The translations under genes and the position numbers were made by a program. The notes beneath the pieces are model-generated. The model did no database searches and was not told where the DNA came from. It saw only the letters and a program-made list of their open reading frames with translations. Below, in pieces: positions 24,134 to 32,638 of a stretch of DNA of 64,000 bases; position 1 is the first letter of the stretch, and every line of letters starts with the position of its first letter. This stretch comes from Polaribacter reichenbachii (GTDB taxonomy: Bacteria > Bacteroidota > Bacteroidia > Flavobacteriales > Flavobacteriaceae). The stretch lies in the NCBI RefSeq assembly GCF_001975665.1, contig NZ_CP019419.1, positions 2,773,501 through 2,837,500 on the forward strand, read 5' to 3'.

Positions 24134-25671
24134 AACTTGTGATCCCCAAAAAAATTGAAAATGCGTTTATAGAAATTACTACAGATAACCAAGGTGTTAT
24201 TAATAAAGTTACTGCAGGTAAATTTGCTAAAAATGAGTTTTTAGCAGGTACTTCAATTTTTAATTCATGTTCTTTTCTTTTTGGTACTTTAGATTTGCTT
24301 CCTATAAGTGAGTCTTTTGTAATGGAAGGAATGGTGATAAACTCTGAGGATGAGGAGTTTAATGTAGATTTAGAGTTGTTTAGAACAGACGATTTAATAA
24401 CTATTTTAATCCATAACCGTACAAAAACCTACAAAACTATAAGTCAATTAAATCAAAATAGAAATGATTTATTTTTTATGAAAAGAGAAATTTCAGAAAA
24501 AAATAATGAACTTGCTATTTTAAGAAAAGCATCAGACAAAGCGAACGAAGAAAAATCACGATTTTTGGCAATGATGAGTCATGAAGTTCGTAATCCTTTA
24601 AATACAATTTTAGGATATACTGATATGATTTCTGATGAAAATTTAAGCAAAAAAGTCGAAGAATATGTAAAGTATTTGGCAATTGCTGGTAAAAATTTAA
24701 AAGTTATTGTTGATGATATTTTAGATTTATCTAGAATAGAGGCAGGTAAACTTCAACTAGCAGTTGAAGAGGTAAATGTTAACGATATAATAGAAGGTAT
24801 TTTTATCAACTATAAAAGTCAGAATAAGAATGAAAAAGTTAAAATAGAACTTTCTAAATCTGATCATATACCAGATATTTTATTGGGTGATGGTGTAAGA
24901 CTTACTCAAATTATTACCAACTTAATGAGTAATGCTTTAAAGTTTACCAAAAAAGGAATGGTTTCTTTACAAGCAAATCTAATTTTAGAAAACCCAGAAA
25001 CTACAGAAATCTGTTTTAAAATTATTGATACTGGTAGAGGAATGACTCCTGAACAAACAGTACAAATATTTGAAGAATATGGGCAAACAGAATTAGACGA
25101 TAATAGAATTCATGGTGGTGCAGGTTTAGGGTTGGCTATAGTAAAGCGTATAGTGTCAGCAATGCAAGGAACTATTTCTGTAGAAAGTGTTGTTGATAAA
25201 GGAACTGTTTTCTCTATAGAAATTCCGTTTAAAAAAGTAAAAAACATTGCTACTAAGCAAAAAGCTGAGCTATCTGAAGAAGAAATTATAAGTTTAAATG
25301 GGAAAAAAGTTTTATTAGCTGATGATGATCATCTGAATCAAAAAATAACTGTTCATTTTTTAGAAAAGGAAGGTGCTAAAGTTACTGTTGTAGATAATGG
25401 ATTAATGGCTTATAATATTTTAAATAAGGAATATTTTGATATTGTTCTTTTAGATATAAATATGCCAGAAGTAACAGGGGTAGAGTTAGTTAAAAGAAAA
25501 GAACATCTAGATTTTAATACACAAATTCCTTTTTTAGCTTTAACAGGTTTTGCTACTGAAGAAGACAAAAATCATTTTTTAAGTATAGGTTTCAAAGATG
25601 TTGTTTTTAAACCTTATAAACCTATAGAATTAATAGGTAAACTTCAATGTTCTTTAATTGATATAGAGTAA
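24121..25671 (+). CDS. Soluble hybrid histidine kinase of the GTPase module
   Basis: 516 aa with no transmembrane segment. Residues ~1-105 look PAS-like (alternating strands, LEGTS-like loop LAGTSIFNS, ILIHNRTK). A coiled-coil linker (~105-145) leads to HisKA with His154 in MSHEVRNPLN, HATPase_c (ITNLMSNALKF, DTGRGM, GGAGLGLAI) and a C-terminal REC (LLADDDHLNQ, VLLDINMP, ALTGFA, FKPY). G1 is DTGRGM rather than DTGIGI. ATG 24121 lies inside the GTPase gene; a GTG at 24139 just after that stop is an alternative. Coupling to the GTPase implies that GTP state regulates kinase output or the reverse. Confidence 0.92.
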   Translation: MLKIKLVIPKKIENAFIEITTDNQGVINKVTAGKFAKNEFLAGTSIFNSCSFLFGTLDLLPISESFVMEGMVINSEDEEFNVDLELFRTDDLITILIHNRTKTYKTISQLNQNRNDLFFMKREISEKNNELAILRKASDKANEEKSRFLAMMSHEVRNPLNTILGYTDMISDENLSKKVEEYVKYLAIAGKNLKVIVDDILDLSRIEAGKLQLAVEEVNVNDIIEGIFINYKSQNKNEKVKIELSKSDHIPDILLGDGVRLTQIITNLMSNALKFTKKGMVSLQANLILENPETTEICFKIIDTGRGMTPEQTVQIFEEYGQTELDDNRIHGGAGLGLAIVKRIVSAMQGTISVESVVDKGTVFSIEIPFKKVKNIATKQKAELSEEEIISLNGKKVLLADDDHLNQKITVHFLEKEGAKVTVVDNGLMAYNILNKEYFDIVLLDINMPEVTGVELVKRKEHLDFNTQIPFLALTGFATEEDKNHFLSIGFKDVVFKPYKPIELIGKLQCSLIDIE

Positions 25672-25741
25672 TTAGTTTAAGAATTCTTATTTTGTATCTA
25701 TGCTTATATCTTTTTGCATAAATACTTTTAAGTTCTTTATT

Positions 25742-26383
25742 TTATTCTAAATTTTTCTCAATCCAAGATTTAAAACTATAAAAATTTTGTGGAGCTACTC
25801 CATGACCAACAGGATATTCAGAATAAACATTATCTAATCCTAAATTGTCTAAAAAGGGTTTGGTTTTTCTTGCCCAATCTATAGGTAAAACTTGATCTAC
25901 AGTTCCGTGAGAACAATAGTAGTCTGTTTTTATATCTTTAGAAATGGTTTTTGGTAATAAATTAGTTTCTATATAACCACTTAAAGCAATAACATGGTTT
26001 ACTTTATTTGGATAAAAAAAGCTTAAAGAGTAACTTAAAATTGAACCTTGACTAAAGCCTAATAAAAAGGTGTTATCAGCATTTGTGTTGTATTTTGCTT
26101 TTATTTCATCAATAAAAACAGCAATTTTATCTATAGATTCTTTTGCTTGTTTTAAATCGGAAAATTTACCATTTACTTCGTCAAAATTAATAGCATACCA
26201 AGCATAACCTCCATAACCTATTTCGTAAGGTGCTTGTGCACTTATAATCAGTAATTCTTCTGGTAACTCTTCTGCAAACGAAAATAAATCTTGTTCATTA
26301 CTGCCATATCCATGTAATAAAATTAATAAAGGCGGATTTTCAGTTTTTTTAGTAGGTTCTTTTACAATGTAATTTAAACTCAT
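25742..26383 (-). CDS. Alpha/beta-hydrolase, phospholipase/carboxylesterase family
   Basis: 213 aa serine esterase without signal peptide. LILLHGYGSNEQDL provides the oxyanion region, GFSQGS the nucleophile elbow, CSHGTVDQVLP the acid and YPVGHGV the catalytic His. The closest family is the carboxylesterase type 2/acyl-protein thioesterase group. The substrate is unknown. It is convergent with the soluble hybrid kinase across 70 nt with no clear hairpin. Confidence 0.9.
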   Translation of the reverse strand: MSLNYIVKEPTKKTENPPLLILLHGYGSNEQDLFSFAEELPEELLIISAQAPYEIGYGGYAWYAINFDEVNGKFSDLKQAKESIDKIAVFIDEIKAKYNTNADNTFLLGFSQGSILSYSLSFFYPNKVNHVIALSGYIETNLLPKTISKDIKTDYYCSHGTVDQVLPIDWARKTKPFLDNLGLDNVYSEYPVGHGVAPQNFYSFKSWIEKNLE

Positions 26384-26464
26384 AAATATTTTATATACTC
26401 CTGTTTTTACAAGGATGATAGATTTTTGTAAATGTAAATTCTAGTTCAAGAAAAAATACTTGAA

Positions 26465-26791
26465 TTAAATATTTCTAAACCAATTTTGAAAATGTTCACC
26501 AACAACTGGTACTTCTTTCTCTTCTCCTTTAAAGGCTCCTATTAATGAGATAATCCAAAGAACAAAAGTTATAGCTCCAATAATATAACTTGCTGAGCTA
26601 CCAAAAAATTTGAGAATAATTGCTCCGTTTAAAAATTGAATAATATTTAAACCAATCATTTGTCTAATATAAAAACTAGCAAAATAATTTTTTTTGTTCA
26701 TATTCATTATAAAAGCAATTACTAAACCTACAATCCAAAAATGACTGATAATAGCTGCTGTTTTTCCTTCGTTTACTGATGTATTTTCCAT
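26465..26791 (-). CDS. Small membrane protein, DUF4870/Tic20-like
   Basis: 108 aa with three hydrophobic segments (~12-28, ~45-65, ~67-88). The pattern NKKNYFASFYIRQMIGLNI matches the DUF4870/Tic20-like family, often annotated as import component in Bacteroidota although no import function is shown. It is 5 nt downstream of the dihydroorotase-like gene and probably in its operon. Confidence 0.78.
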   Translation of the reverse strand: MENTSVNEGKTAAIISHFWIVGLVIAFIMNMNKKNYFASFYIRQMIGLNIIQFLNGAIILKFFGSSASYIIGAITFVLWIISLIGAFKGEEKEVPVVGEHFQNWFRNI

Positions 26792-26796
26792 AATAC

Positions 26797-28053
26797 TTAT
26801 TTTAAAATCAATTGATTGTTTGCAAAAACTCCATAAACTTTTCCTTTCAATTTTTTGCTGATAAAAGGACTGTTTTTAGAGGTTGATAAAATTTGTTGGT
26901 TAGTAAAAACTATTTCTTCTTTTGGGTCGAATAATGTAATATCAGCTTTATTACCTTCAGCAATAGTGTAATTTTCTAATCCGAAAATAGCTTTAGGTTT
27001 TATGGTTAAATTCTCAATAAAATTTTCTAAATCTAAAACTGAATTGATTGCTCCAAAAGCTGTTTCTAAACCAATAACTCCATCTTTAGCTTCACTGAAT
27101 TCAACTTTTTTATGTTCAATATCTATAGGATTATGATCTGAAGTTATAATGTCAATAACACCATTTTTTACGCCTTTTTGTAAAGCTTTAATATCTTCTT
27201 TGGTTCTTAAAGGCGGATTCGTTTTAAAATTACTGTCAAAACCATGTAATTCATCATCAGTTAATGTTAAATGATGTACACTAACACTACAGGTAACTTG
27301 TAAGCCTTTTTTCTTAGCATCTTTAATTAACTCTACTGATTTTGCTGTAGAAATTGTAGGTATGTGTAATTTACCTCCTGTATATTCTAACAAAAATAAA
27401 TCTCTTGCAATTTGTATGTGTTCAGTTAAAGCTGGGCTTCCTTTTAAACCTAATTTGGTGCTATTAATCCCTTCGTTTGCAATTCCTTCTCCTGCAATTG
27501 CATTATTTTTAGGGAAACTTAAAACTAGACCATCAAAATTTTGAGCATATAAAAGTGCAACTTTCATTAAGTTGTCGTTTTCAATTGGCTTATTGTAATC
27601 GCCAAAAGCAATAGCTCCAGATAGTTGCATATCGTACAATTCAGCCATTTCAATTCCTTTGCTTTTTTGAGTTAAAGCAGCAATTGGGTATAGTTTTGTG
27701 GCAGAATTATTAGCTTTATGAATCAGAAACTCAACATCAGATTTAGAATCTATAATTGGATTTGTATTTGCATTTACAGCAATTGCAGTAAAACCACTTT
27801 TAGCAGCGACTTGCAAACCATTTTTTATTGTTTCTCTTTCTTCAAAACCAGGTTCTCCTAAAGAAACACTAGTATCAAACCAGCCACAAGAAATATGGAG
27901 GTCTTCTAATTCTATTAAATTTGTGTTTTCTTTAAGTTGAATGGCGTCTGCAATCTTTTCAATTTTTCCATTACTAATTAAAATATCCTTTTTTTGAAGA
28001 TGATAAGGACTTGTTGCATCTATAATTGTTGCGTTTCTAAGAAGCGTACTCAT
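26797..28053 (-). CDS. Dihydroorotase homologue lacking most metal ligands (probable pseudo-dihydroorotase)
   Basis: 418 aa amidohydrolase of the class I dihydroorotase type. The HxH motif at the end of strand 1 is replaced: WFDTSVSLGEPG has Ser62 and Ser64 where the two His ligands belong. HIPTIS has Thr232 at the second His of HVxHVS, and the usual HaEd is SFPKN. The final Asp is kept in TSDHNP (Asp305), as are SVHHL and NPPLR. The fold is therefore intact but the binuclear metal site is not, resembling the inactive PyrC' partner that supports aspartate transcarbamoylase in some bacteria. The gene overlaps the BatA-like gene by 4 nt. Annotation as an active PyrC would be doubtful. Confidence 0.88.
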   Translation of the reverse strand: MSTLLRNATIIDATSPYHLQKKDILISNGKIEKIADAIQLKENTNLIELEDLHISCGWFDTSVSLGEPGFEERETIKNGLQVAAKSGFTAIAVNANTNPIIDSKSDVEFLIHKANNSATKLYPIAALTQKSKGIEMAELYDMQLSGAIAFGDYNKPIENDNLMKVALLYAQNFDGLVLSFPKNNAIAGEGIANEGINSTKLGLKGSPALTEHIQIARDLFLLEYTGGKLHIPTISTAKSVELIKDAKKKGLQVTCSVSVHHLTLTDDELHGFDSNFKTNPPLRTKEDIKALQKGVKNGVIDIITSDHNPIDIEHKKVEFSEAKDGVIGLETAFGAINSVLDLENFIENLTIKPKAIFGLENYTIAEGNKADITLFDPKEEIVFTNQQILSTSKNSPFISKKLKGKVYGVFANNQLILK

Positions 28054-29999
28054 GGTTTATAGAATTTTAAAATAAAAATTTCTAAAAGCAAAGATACAAT
28101 TGCCAAGGCTAAAAACCATTTCCAAAGCCATTGAACTTCATTTTTTTTGTTTAAATCGTTAAAAACATCTGCAATTGAAGAAGAAAATTCAATGTTTTTA
28201 TGTTCTTTTTTTAAAGAATTTATGTCTAAAAATTTTAATGAACTCTCTTCTTTTGGGTTGTTGAAAGCAATAGTTTGTAGTGTATCTTTTTTGCTGATTA
28301 TATTGTAGAAACCAACTTCTGTGGGATTGTCTTTCGTAGTAATACTAACTTTATTTTGATACGTTTGTTGAGGTGGTATAAAAGATGAATTTAGATTTAC
28401 AATAGTAAGAATTTCATCTTTTTCTAAATTTGTTTCAACATCAATTTTGTTTTCTTTTTCTAAATAATAATACATTTTTTTATGCTGAAAACTTAGTTTT
28501 CCAAAATTGTAAAAGACTGGAACAACTAGTGGTGAATTTAAAAAATTACTATTGCTTTTTGATAAAGAACTAGACACCCAATACACTTTATTTTTAGAAG
28601 AATTAAGTTCACTTATAAAAGATGAATTGTTCTCAAAACTGATAATGTTACTTTTATTTTTTGATAAAATAGGGTAGTGGCTTTTAACAATTGGATATTG
28701 AAAATTCAATACTTTTTTAGAAAAAACATTTTTAAATAAAGGATGATTAAAATTGATATTTGTAATTTTTAAAGTATCAGAAATTTTTGATTTTATTTTT
28801 GAGTCTGCAATTTTATTTAGGAATAAATTATAAGATTGTACTTCAGATTTTATATTTGGTATAATTACAATTGTGCCTCCTTTTTTAGAAAATTCAATGA
28901 TGCTTTTTGATAACGTTTCTGGAATTTTTTCTAACTCATTTAAGATGATAATTTGCTGTTTTGGAATCGCATTATAATTTACATTTTGTAGAGTAGAAGT
29001 AGAGAAATTAAATTCGTCTTTTGTGTAGATTTTAGATAAGAAATTTGCGTTATTTCCAATGCTTAAAACGTTAATTTTTTTACTGGTATTTATACAGAAA
29101 TAAAATGTGTTATCAAATGAAAAAGTATCGCTAAAAGTTATGTCTATTTTTCCTAAGAATTCAGTGATGTTTTGTAATGTAAAAGTTATTGTTTTGTTTG
29201 TGTTTTCTTCAATAGAAAAAGACTGTTTACTTACTAGTTTTTCTTTGTTGAAAATTGCAATAGGAATGTTGTTTTTTGCATCACCTTGATTTTTAATCAC
29301 AACGTTTACGGTTAAGTTTGTAGCGTTTGTGTTGTTAGTAAAAACACTATCAATAGAAATGTTGTTTTTTTTGCTGCTTTCTAGTTTTATGCCAGAAAAA
29401 CCTTTGGTTACATTTGTAAACTCGTTATTGTAAGTGTTCTGAAAATCAGAAATAAATATGCTTTTATTTAAAGTTTTAGTTTTATTTTTTTGAGAACTGT
29501 TTATTTTAAGTAAAACGTTCTTAATTCCTACTTTTTTTGCTGAATTTTTAATGTTTAGTAGGTTGCTTTTTAAATCTTCGTAAGAAATATCTTTGTAAAA
29601 ATCTGTATTCGTTTGCAAAGAATAACGATCATTTTTAGAAGCGTTTTCAATAATTTCTTGTGCTGCTATTTTTAATAAATTTCCTTTTTCTCCTGTAGCA
29701 TTTGTGCTTAAAGAATTGTCTAAATATATAAAAGTTTGCTGTTTTGTTTCTATTTTTTTACTGCTAAAGTAAGGTTGAGAAAATGCAAAAATTATCGCTG
29801 AAAGTAAAAGTAGTCTTGTGCCTAAAATTAACCATTTTTTAATACGAGAACTCTTACGAGTTTGTTGTACTAATTTCTGTAAAAAAGCAACGTTGGTAAA
29901 TGGTATTTTTTCAAACTTTTGTAATTGAAAAAGATGCACTAAAATTGGTATAATAAGTAGCGCTAAAAAGTATAAAATTTCAGGATTTTGAAATTGCAT
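28050..29999 (-). CDS. BatA-like membrane protein with VWA-like region
   Basis: 649 aa. The N-terminus (LYFLALLIIPILVHLFQLQK, then KWLILGTRLLLLSAIIFAFSQPYF) is the aerotolerance regulator BatA N-terminal domain with two helices (~8-25 and ~57-78). A von-Willebrand-like start follows (TFIYLDNSLS), then a long beta-rich periplasmic part, and a final transmembrane helix (~630-645). The DxSxS metal-ion motif is degenerate (DNSLS). It overlaps the dihydroorotase-like gene by ATGA. The function of the family in the Bacteroidota envelope is not established. Confidence 0.85.
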   Translation of the reverse strand: MQFQNPEILYFLALLIIPILVHLFQLQKFEKIPFTNVAFLQKLVQQTRKSSRIKKWLILGTRLLLLSAIIFAFSQPYFSSKKIETKQQTFIYLDNSLSTNATGEKGNLLKIAAQEIIENASKNDRYSLQTNTDFYKDISYEDLKSNLLNIKNSAKKVGIKNVLLKINSSQKNKTKTLNKSIFISDFQNTYNNEFTNVTKGFSGIKLESSKKNNISIDSVFTNNTNATNLTVNVVIKNQGDAKNNIPIAIFNKEKLVSKQSFSIEENTNKTITFTLQNITEFLGKIDITFSDTFSFDNTFYFCINTSKKINVLSIGNNANFLSKIYTKDEFNFSTSTLQNVNYNAIPKQQIIILNELEKIPETLSKSIIEFSKKGGTIVIIPNIKSEVQSYNLFLNKIADSKIKSKISDTLKITNINFNHPLFKNVFSKKVLNFQYPIVKSHYPILSKNKSNIISFENNSSFISELNSSKNKVYWVSSSLSKSNSNFLNSPLVVPVFYNFGKLSFQHKKMYYYLEKENKIDVETNLEKDEILTIVNLNSSFIPPQQTYQNKVSITTKDNPTEVGFYNIISKKDTLQTIAFNNPKEESSLKFLDINSLKKEHKNIEFSSSIADVFNDLNKKNEVQWLWKWFLALAIVSLLLEIFILKFYKP

Positions 30000-30096
30000 T
30001 TTTATGATTAAAGTTCTCTCAAAAATAGGGAAATTAATCCATATTATAACACTGAGTTATGAATAGAAATCACAAAGTTTTATTAGTTTATTTGCT

Positions 30097-30861
30097 CTAA
30101 AATTTTTCGAAAACACCTAATCCAAAAAGAGCAAAATCATATTTTACAGGATCTTTTTTGTCGAGTTTTCTTAAATTTTCATCTAACTCAGAAAGTGCTT
30201 TCCAGTCGTTTTGTTTTCTGTTTAACAGTTTTAATTTTCTTGCAACATTGCCAGAATGGACATCTAAAGGACAAGATAAATTTGCAGAATTATGCGTTTT
30301 CCAAATTCCGAAATCTACACCAGAATTATCGTTTCTAACCATCCAACGTAAAAACATATTTATACGTTTTGCTGCCGAATTTTTATGTGGATCTGAAACG
30401 TGTTTTTGTGTTCTTTGTTGATGCTCAATTTCAAAAAAAACATTTTTAAATTGATGAATTGCTGTTTTATAATTTTGTGAATTATCTGTAATATTTAAAA
30501 CATTTTCTAACCCATTATAAGTTTTGTAAATGTGTTGTAAAGATTTTATAAATTGTTGAAAATCGACAAAATTAAAAGTTCGATGTACAAAGTTTTCGAA
30601 AGATTTTAAATCTTTTTCTTGATGGTTTAAAACAAAATCATAAGGAGAATTCTCTAACAATTCCATCATCTTAAATGCATTTTTAATAATCATTTTTCGA
30701 TTACCCCAAGAAATGGTGGCTGTTAAAAAAGCAGCAATTTCTATATCTTCTTTTAAAGCAAATGTATGCGGAATTTGAATAGGATCTGATTCAATGAATT
30801 TAGGATTGTTGTATAAGATTACCTTTTCGTCTAAAAATTCTTTTAGGGCTGCTTTATTCAA
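30097..30861 (-). CDS. TIGR02757 family (DUF2400) protein
   Basis: 254 aa soluble protein. It shows the family segments LTATISWGNRKMIIKNA, FVHRTFNFVDF, RINMFLRWMVRNDNSGVDFGIW and CPLDVHSGNVARKL. The HhH-glycosylase-like pattern at the C-terminus suggests nucleic-acid binding, but no activity is known to me. The start is TTG at 30861; a stop lies two codons upstream, so no alternative exists. It follows the lipoprotein gene by 3 nt. Confidence 0.88.
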   Translation of the reverse strand: MNKAALKEFLDEKVILYNNPKFIESDPIQIPHTFALKEDIEIAAFLTATISWGNRKMIIKNAFKMMELLENSPYDFVLNHQEKDLKSFENFVHRTFNFVDFQQFIKSLQHIYKTYNGLENVLNITDNSQNYKTAIHQFKNVFFEIEHQQRTQKHVSDPHKNSAAKRINMFLRWMVRNDNSGVDFGIWKTHNSANLSCPLDVHSGNVARKLKLLNRKQNDWKALSELDENLRKLDKKDPVKYDFALFGLGVFEKF

Positions 30862-30864
30862 TTT

Positions 30865-31884
30865 TTAAAGTTTAATTCCTAATTTAAAACCTAAAGAATA
30901 ATTAAAAAATGATTTTTGATCATAATTTTTAAAATCTCTCGTATCAAAAAGAAAAAAATTATCTGAGTATTGTATTTGATGAATGTTTTTATTGTATTCT
31001 AAATTTTTATGATCAAATTTTTTAATCCTTAATCCTAATCCAGTATAAAAATCAAAATAAAACTTTTTTCCAATTGGTACAATTAACCCATATTTTAAGT
31101 TAAAAATAGTTACGTTTTTTTTTGTCGCAAAATCATCAATATAATAATTGTTAGAATTTTCTATCTCATAATAATTGATTTGATCATTGTATTCATTTTT
31201 TATTTTTCTAAATTCTATTGCTAAATATTCATTTAGATAAACATTATTAGTTAGGTTAATTTTATTGTAAAGTTTAGTTTCAAATCGATAGGCATTATTT
31301 TTTTCATCTAAAAAAGAAACTTCATAATTTCTATTATAATCTGAATTATTAAACCCATATTCTGCACTTAAACTAAAATTATTATCGATAAAATATTCTG
31401 TTCCTAATGTAACCATAGGTACTGAAAAGAAATCTAAAAATTGTAATGGAGATGTATATAAAAAGAACTTGTTTTTTGGAAGGAAACTTATTTTTTTATT
31501 ACTAATTACCATTTTGTTTGTTATACTATCTGTTACAAAATGTAAATTATGTCTATAAGTAAAACGTTTGTCATTGGTTAAATCAACAAGAATTCCTAAT
31601 CCATAATTTTGCGTAATGTTTAACCAAAAAAGAGGAGATAATTTTCTTTTTAATGAAATGTCTTCTTTTAAACTATCTCTTAAAATACTAAAATTTAAAG
31701 GATTATTAGAGCGTATTGGCTTTAATTTTATTTGTTTTTTACTAATTAATAAAGTATCATTTAGGTAGATTATTTTACTTTTTTTATCCGAAGATATTTT
31801 AACAACAGTTGTTTCTTTATTAAGTATTGAAGCACAAGATGTCATTAATATTATAGATAGTAAAATAAATAATATTCTTTTCAT
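30865..31884 (-). CDS. Lipoprotein with beta-rich domain, unknown function
   Basis: 339 aa. Signal peptide [17 protein letters not shown] with lipobox cysteine 17, so it is membrane-anchored. After ~130 residues of a mostly beta segment, the C-terminal half shows Tyr/Asn-rich alternating strands typical of small outer-membrane barrels ([44 protein letters not shown], ending near a hydrophobic residue). No family is recognised. It lies between the LolD-like gene (5-nt gap) and the TIGR02757 gene (3 nt), so it is part of that operon. Confidence 0.72.
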   Translation of the reverse strand: MKRILFILLSIILMTSCASILNKETTVVKISSDKKSKIIYLNDTLLISKKQIKLKPIRSNNPLNFSILRDSLKEDISLKRKLSPLFWLNITQNYGLGILVDLTNDKRFTYRHNLHFVTDSITNKMVISNKKISFLPKNKFFLYTSPLQFLDFFSVPMVTLGTEYFIDNNFSLSAEYGFNNSDYNRNYEVSFLDEKNNAYRFETKLYNKINLTNNVYLNEYLAIEFRKIKNEYNDQINYYEIENSNNYYIDDFATKKNVTIFNLKYGLIVPIGKKFYFDFYTGLGLRIKKFDHKNLEYNKNIHQIQYSDNFFLFDTRDFKNYDQKSFFNYSLGFKLGIKL

Positions 31885-31889
31885 AGTAG

Positions 31890-32549
31890 TTATACTATTT
31901 TACCATCTTTCATTGTTAATTTTCTATCAGCCATATCTGCTAATTCTAAATTATGTGTAACTAAAACAAAAGTTTGGCCAAATTCATCACGCAGTTTAAA
32001 AAAGAGCTCGTGTAAATTTTTAGCAGATTCGCTATCTAGGTTTCCACTTGGCTCATCGGCAAGAATAACAGAAGGGTTGTTAATTAAGGCTCTTGCAACT
32101 GCAACTCTTTGTTGTTCACCACCAGAAAGTTCGCTTGGTTTATGATTTATTCTATGAGATAAACCTAAAAATTCCAGTAATTCTTTAGCTCTTTTTTCAG
32201 CTTCTTTTTTCGGTTTTTTTGCAATAAAGGCAGGAATACAAACATTTTCTAAAGCTGTAAATTCTGGTAATAATTGATGGAATTGAAAAATAAAACCAAT
32301 ATGTTGATTTCTAAATTCTGATAATTGTTTGTCTGTTAAATTTTTAAGAGATTTATTGTTGATGCTAATTTCGAAATCTTGTTCTTTTAAAGGTTTGTCT
32401 AACGTACCTAAAATTTGTAAAAGTGTTGTTTTTCCTGCTCCAGAAGGACCAACAATAGCTACAATTTCTCCTTTCTTTATTTCTAAATCTAATCCTTTTA
32501 AAACTTCAACATCACCATAATATTTATGGATATTTTTTGTAACAATCAT
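31890..32549 (-). CDS. ABC transporter ATPase, LolD/MacB type
   Basis: 219 aa. Walker A is GPSGAGKTT, the Q-loop is in [12 protein letters not shown], the signature is [15 protein letters not shown], Walker B is [12 protein letters not shown] and the H-loop is LVTHNLEL. This is the LolD/MacB subfamily, which drives lipoprotein release or other mechanotransmission. The membrane subunit is not adjacent, as is usual for LolD in Bacteroidota, so the partner is unknown. Confidence 0.93.
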   Translation of the reverse strand: MIVTKNIHKYYGDVEVLKGLDLEIKKGEIVAIVGPSGAGKTTLLQILGTLDKPLKEQDFEISINNKSLKNLTDKQLSEFRNQHIGFIFQFHQLLPEFTALENVCIPAFIAKKPKKEAEKRAKELLEFLGLSHRINHKPSELSGGEQQRVAVARALINNPSVILADEPSGNLDSESAKNLHELFFKLRDEFGQTFVLVTHNLELADMADRKLTMKDGKIV

Positions 32550-32578
32550 AGTTTTTATATCTGATTACGAATGTATAA

Positions 32579-32613
32579 AAAAACGGATATACTTTGTAAA
32601 TATATCCGTTTTT
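32579..32613 (-). terminator. Terminator of the DUF5916 gene
   Basis: 13-bp stem (AAAAACGGATATA 32579-32591 with 32601-32613) and 9-nt loop, with a U-run on the minus strand. It lies 26 nt past the stop at 32639. Confidence 0.85.
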
Positions 32614-32638
32614 ATTGAAAGTTGGGAGTGTTTTAAAC

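Noticed and set aside
24121..24192. Frameshift between the GTPase and kinase genes
   Set aside because: Both proteins are complete (TSAK G5 motif and a stop for the GTPase; start and PAS-like domain for the kinase); a 13-nt overlap is normal coupling.
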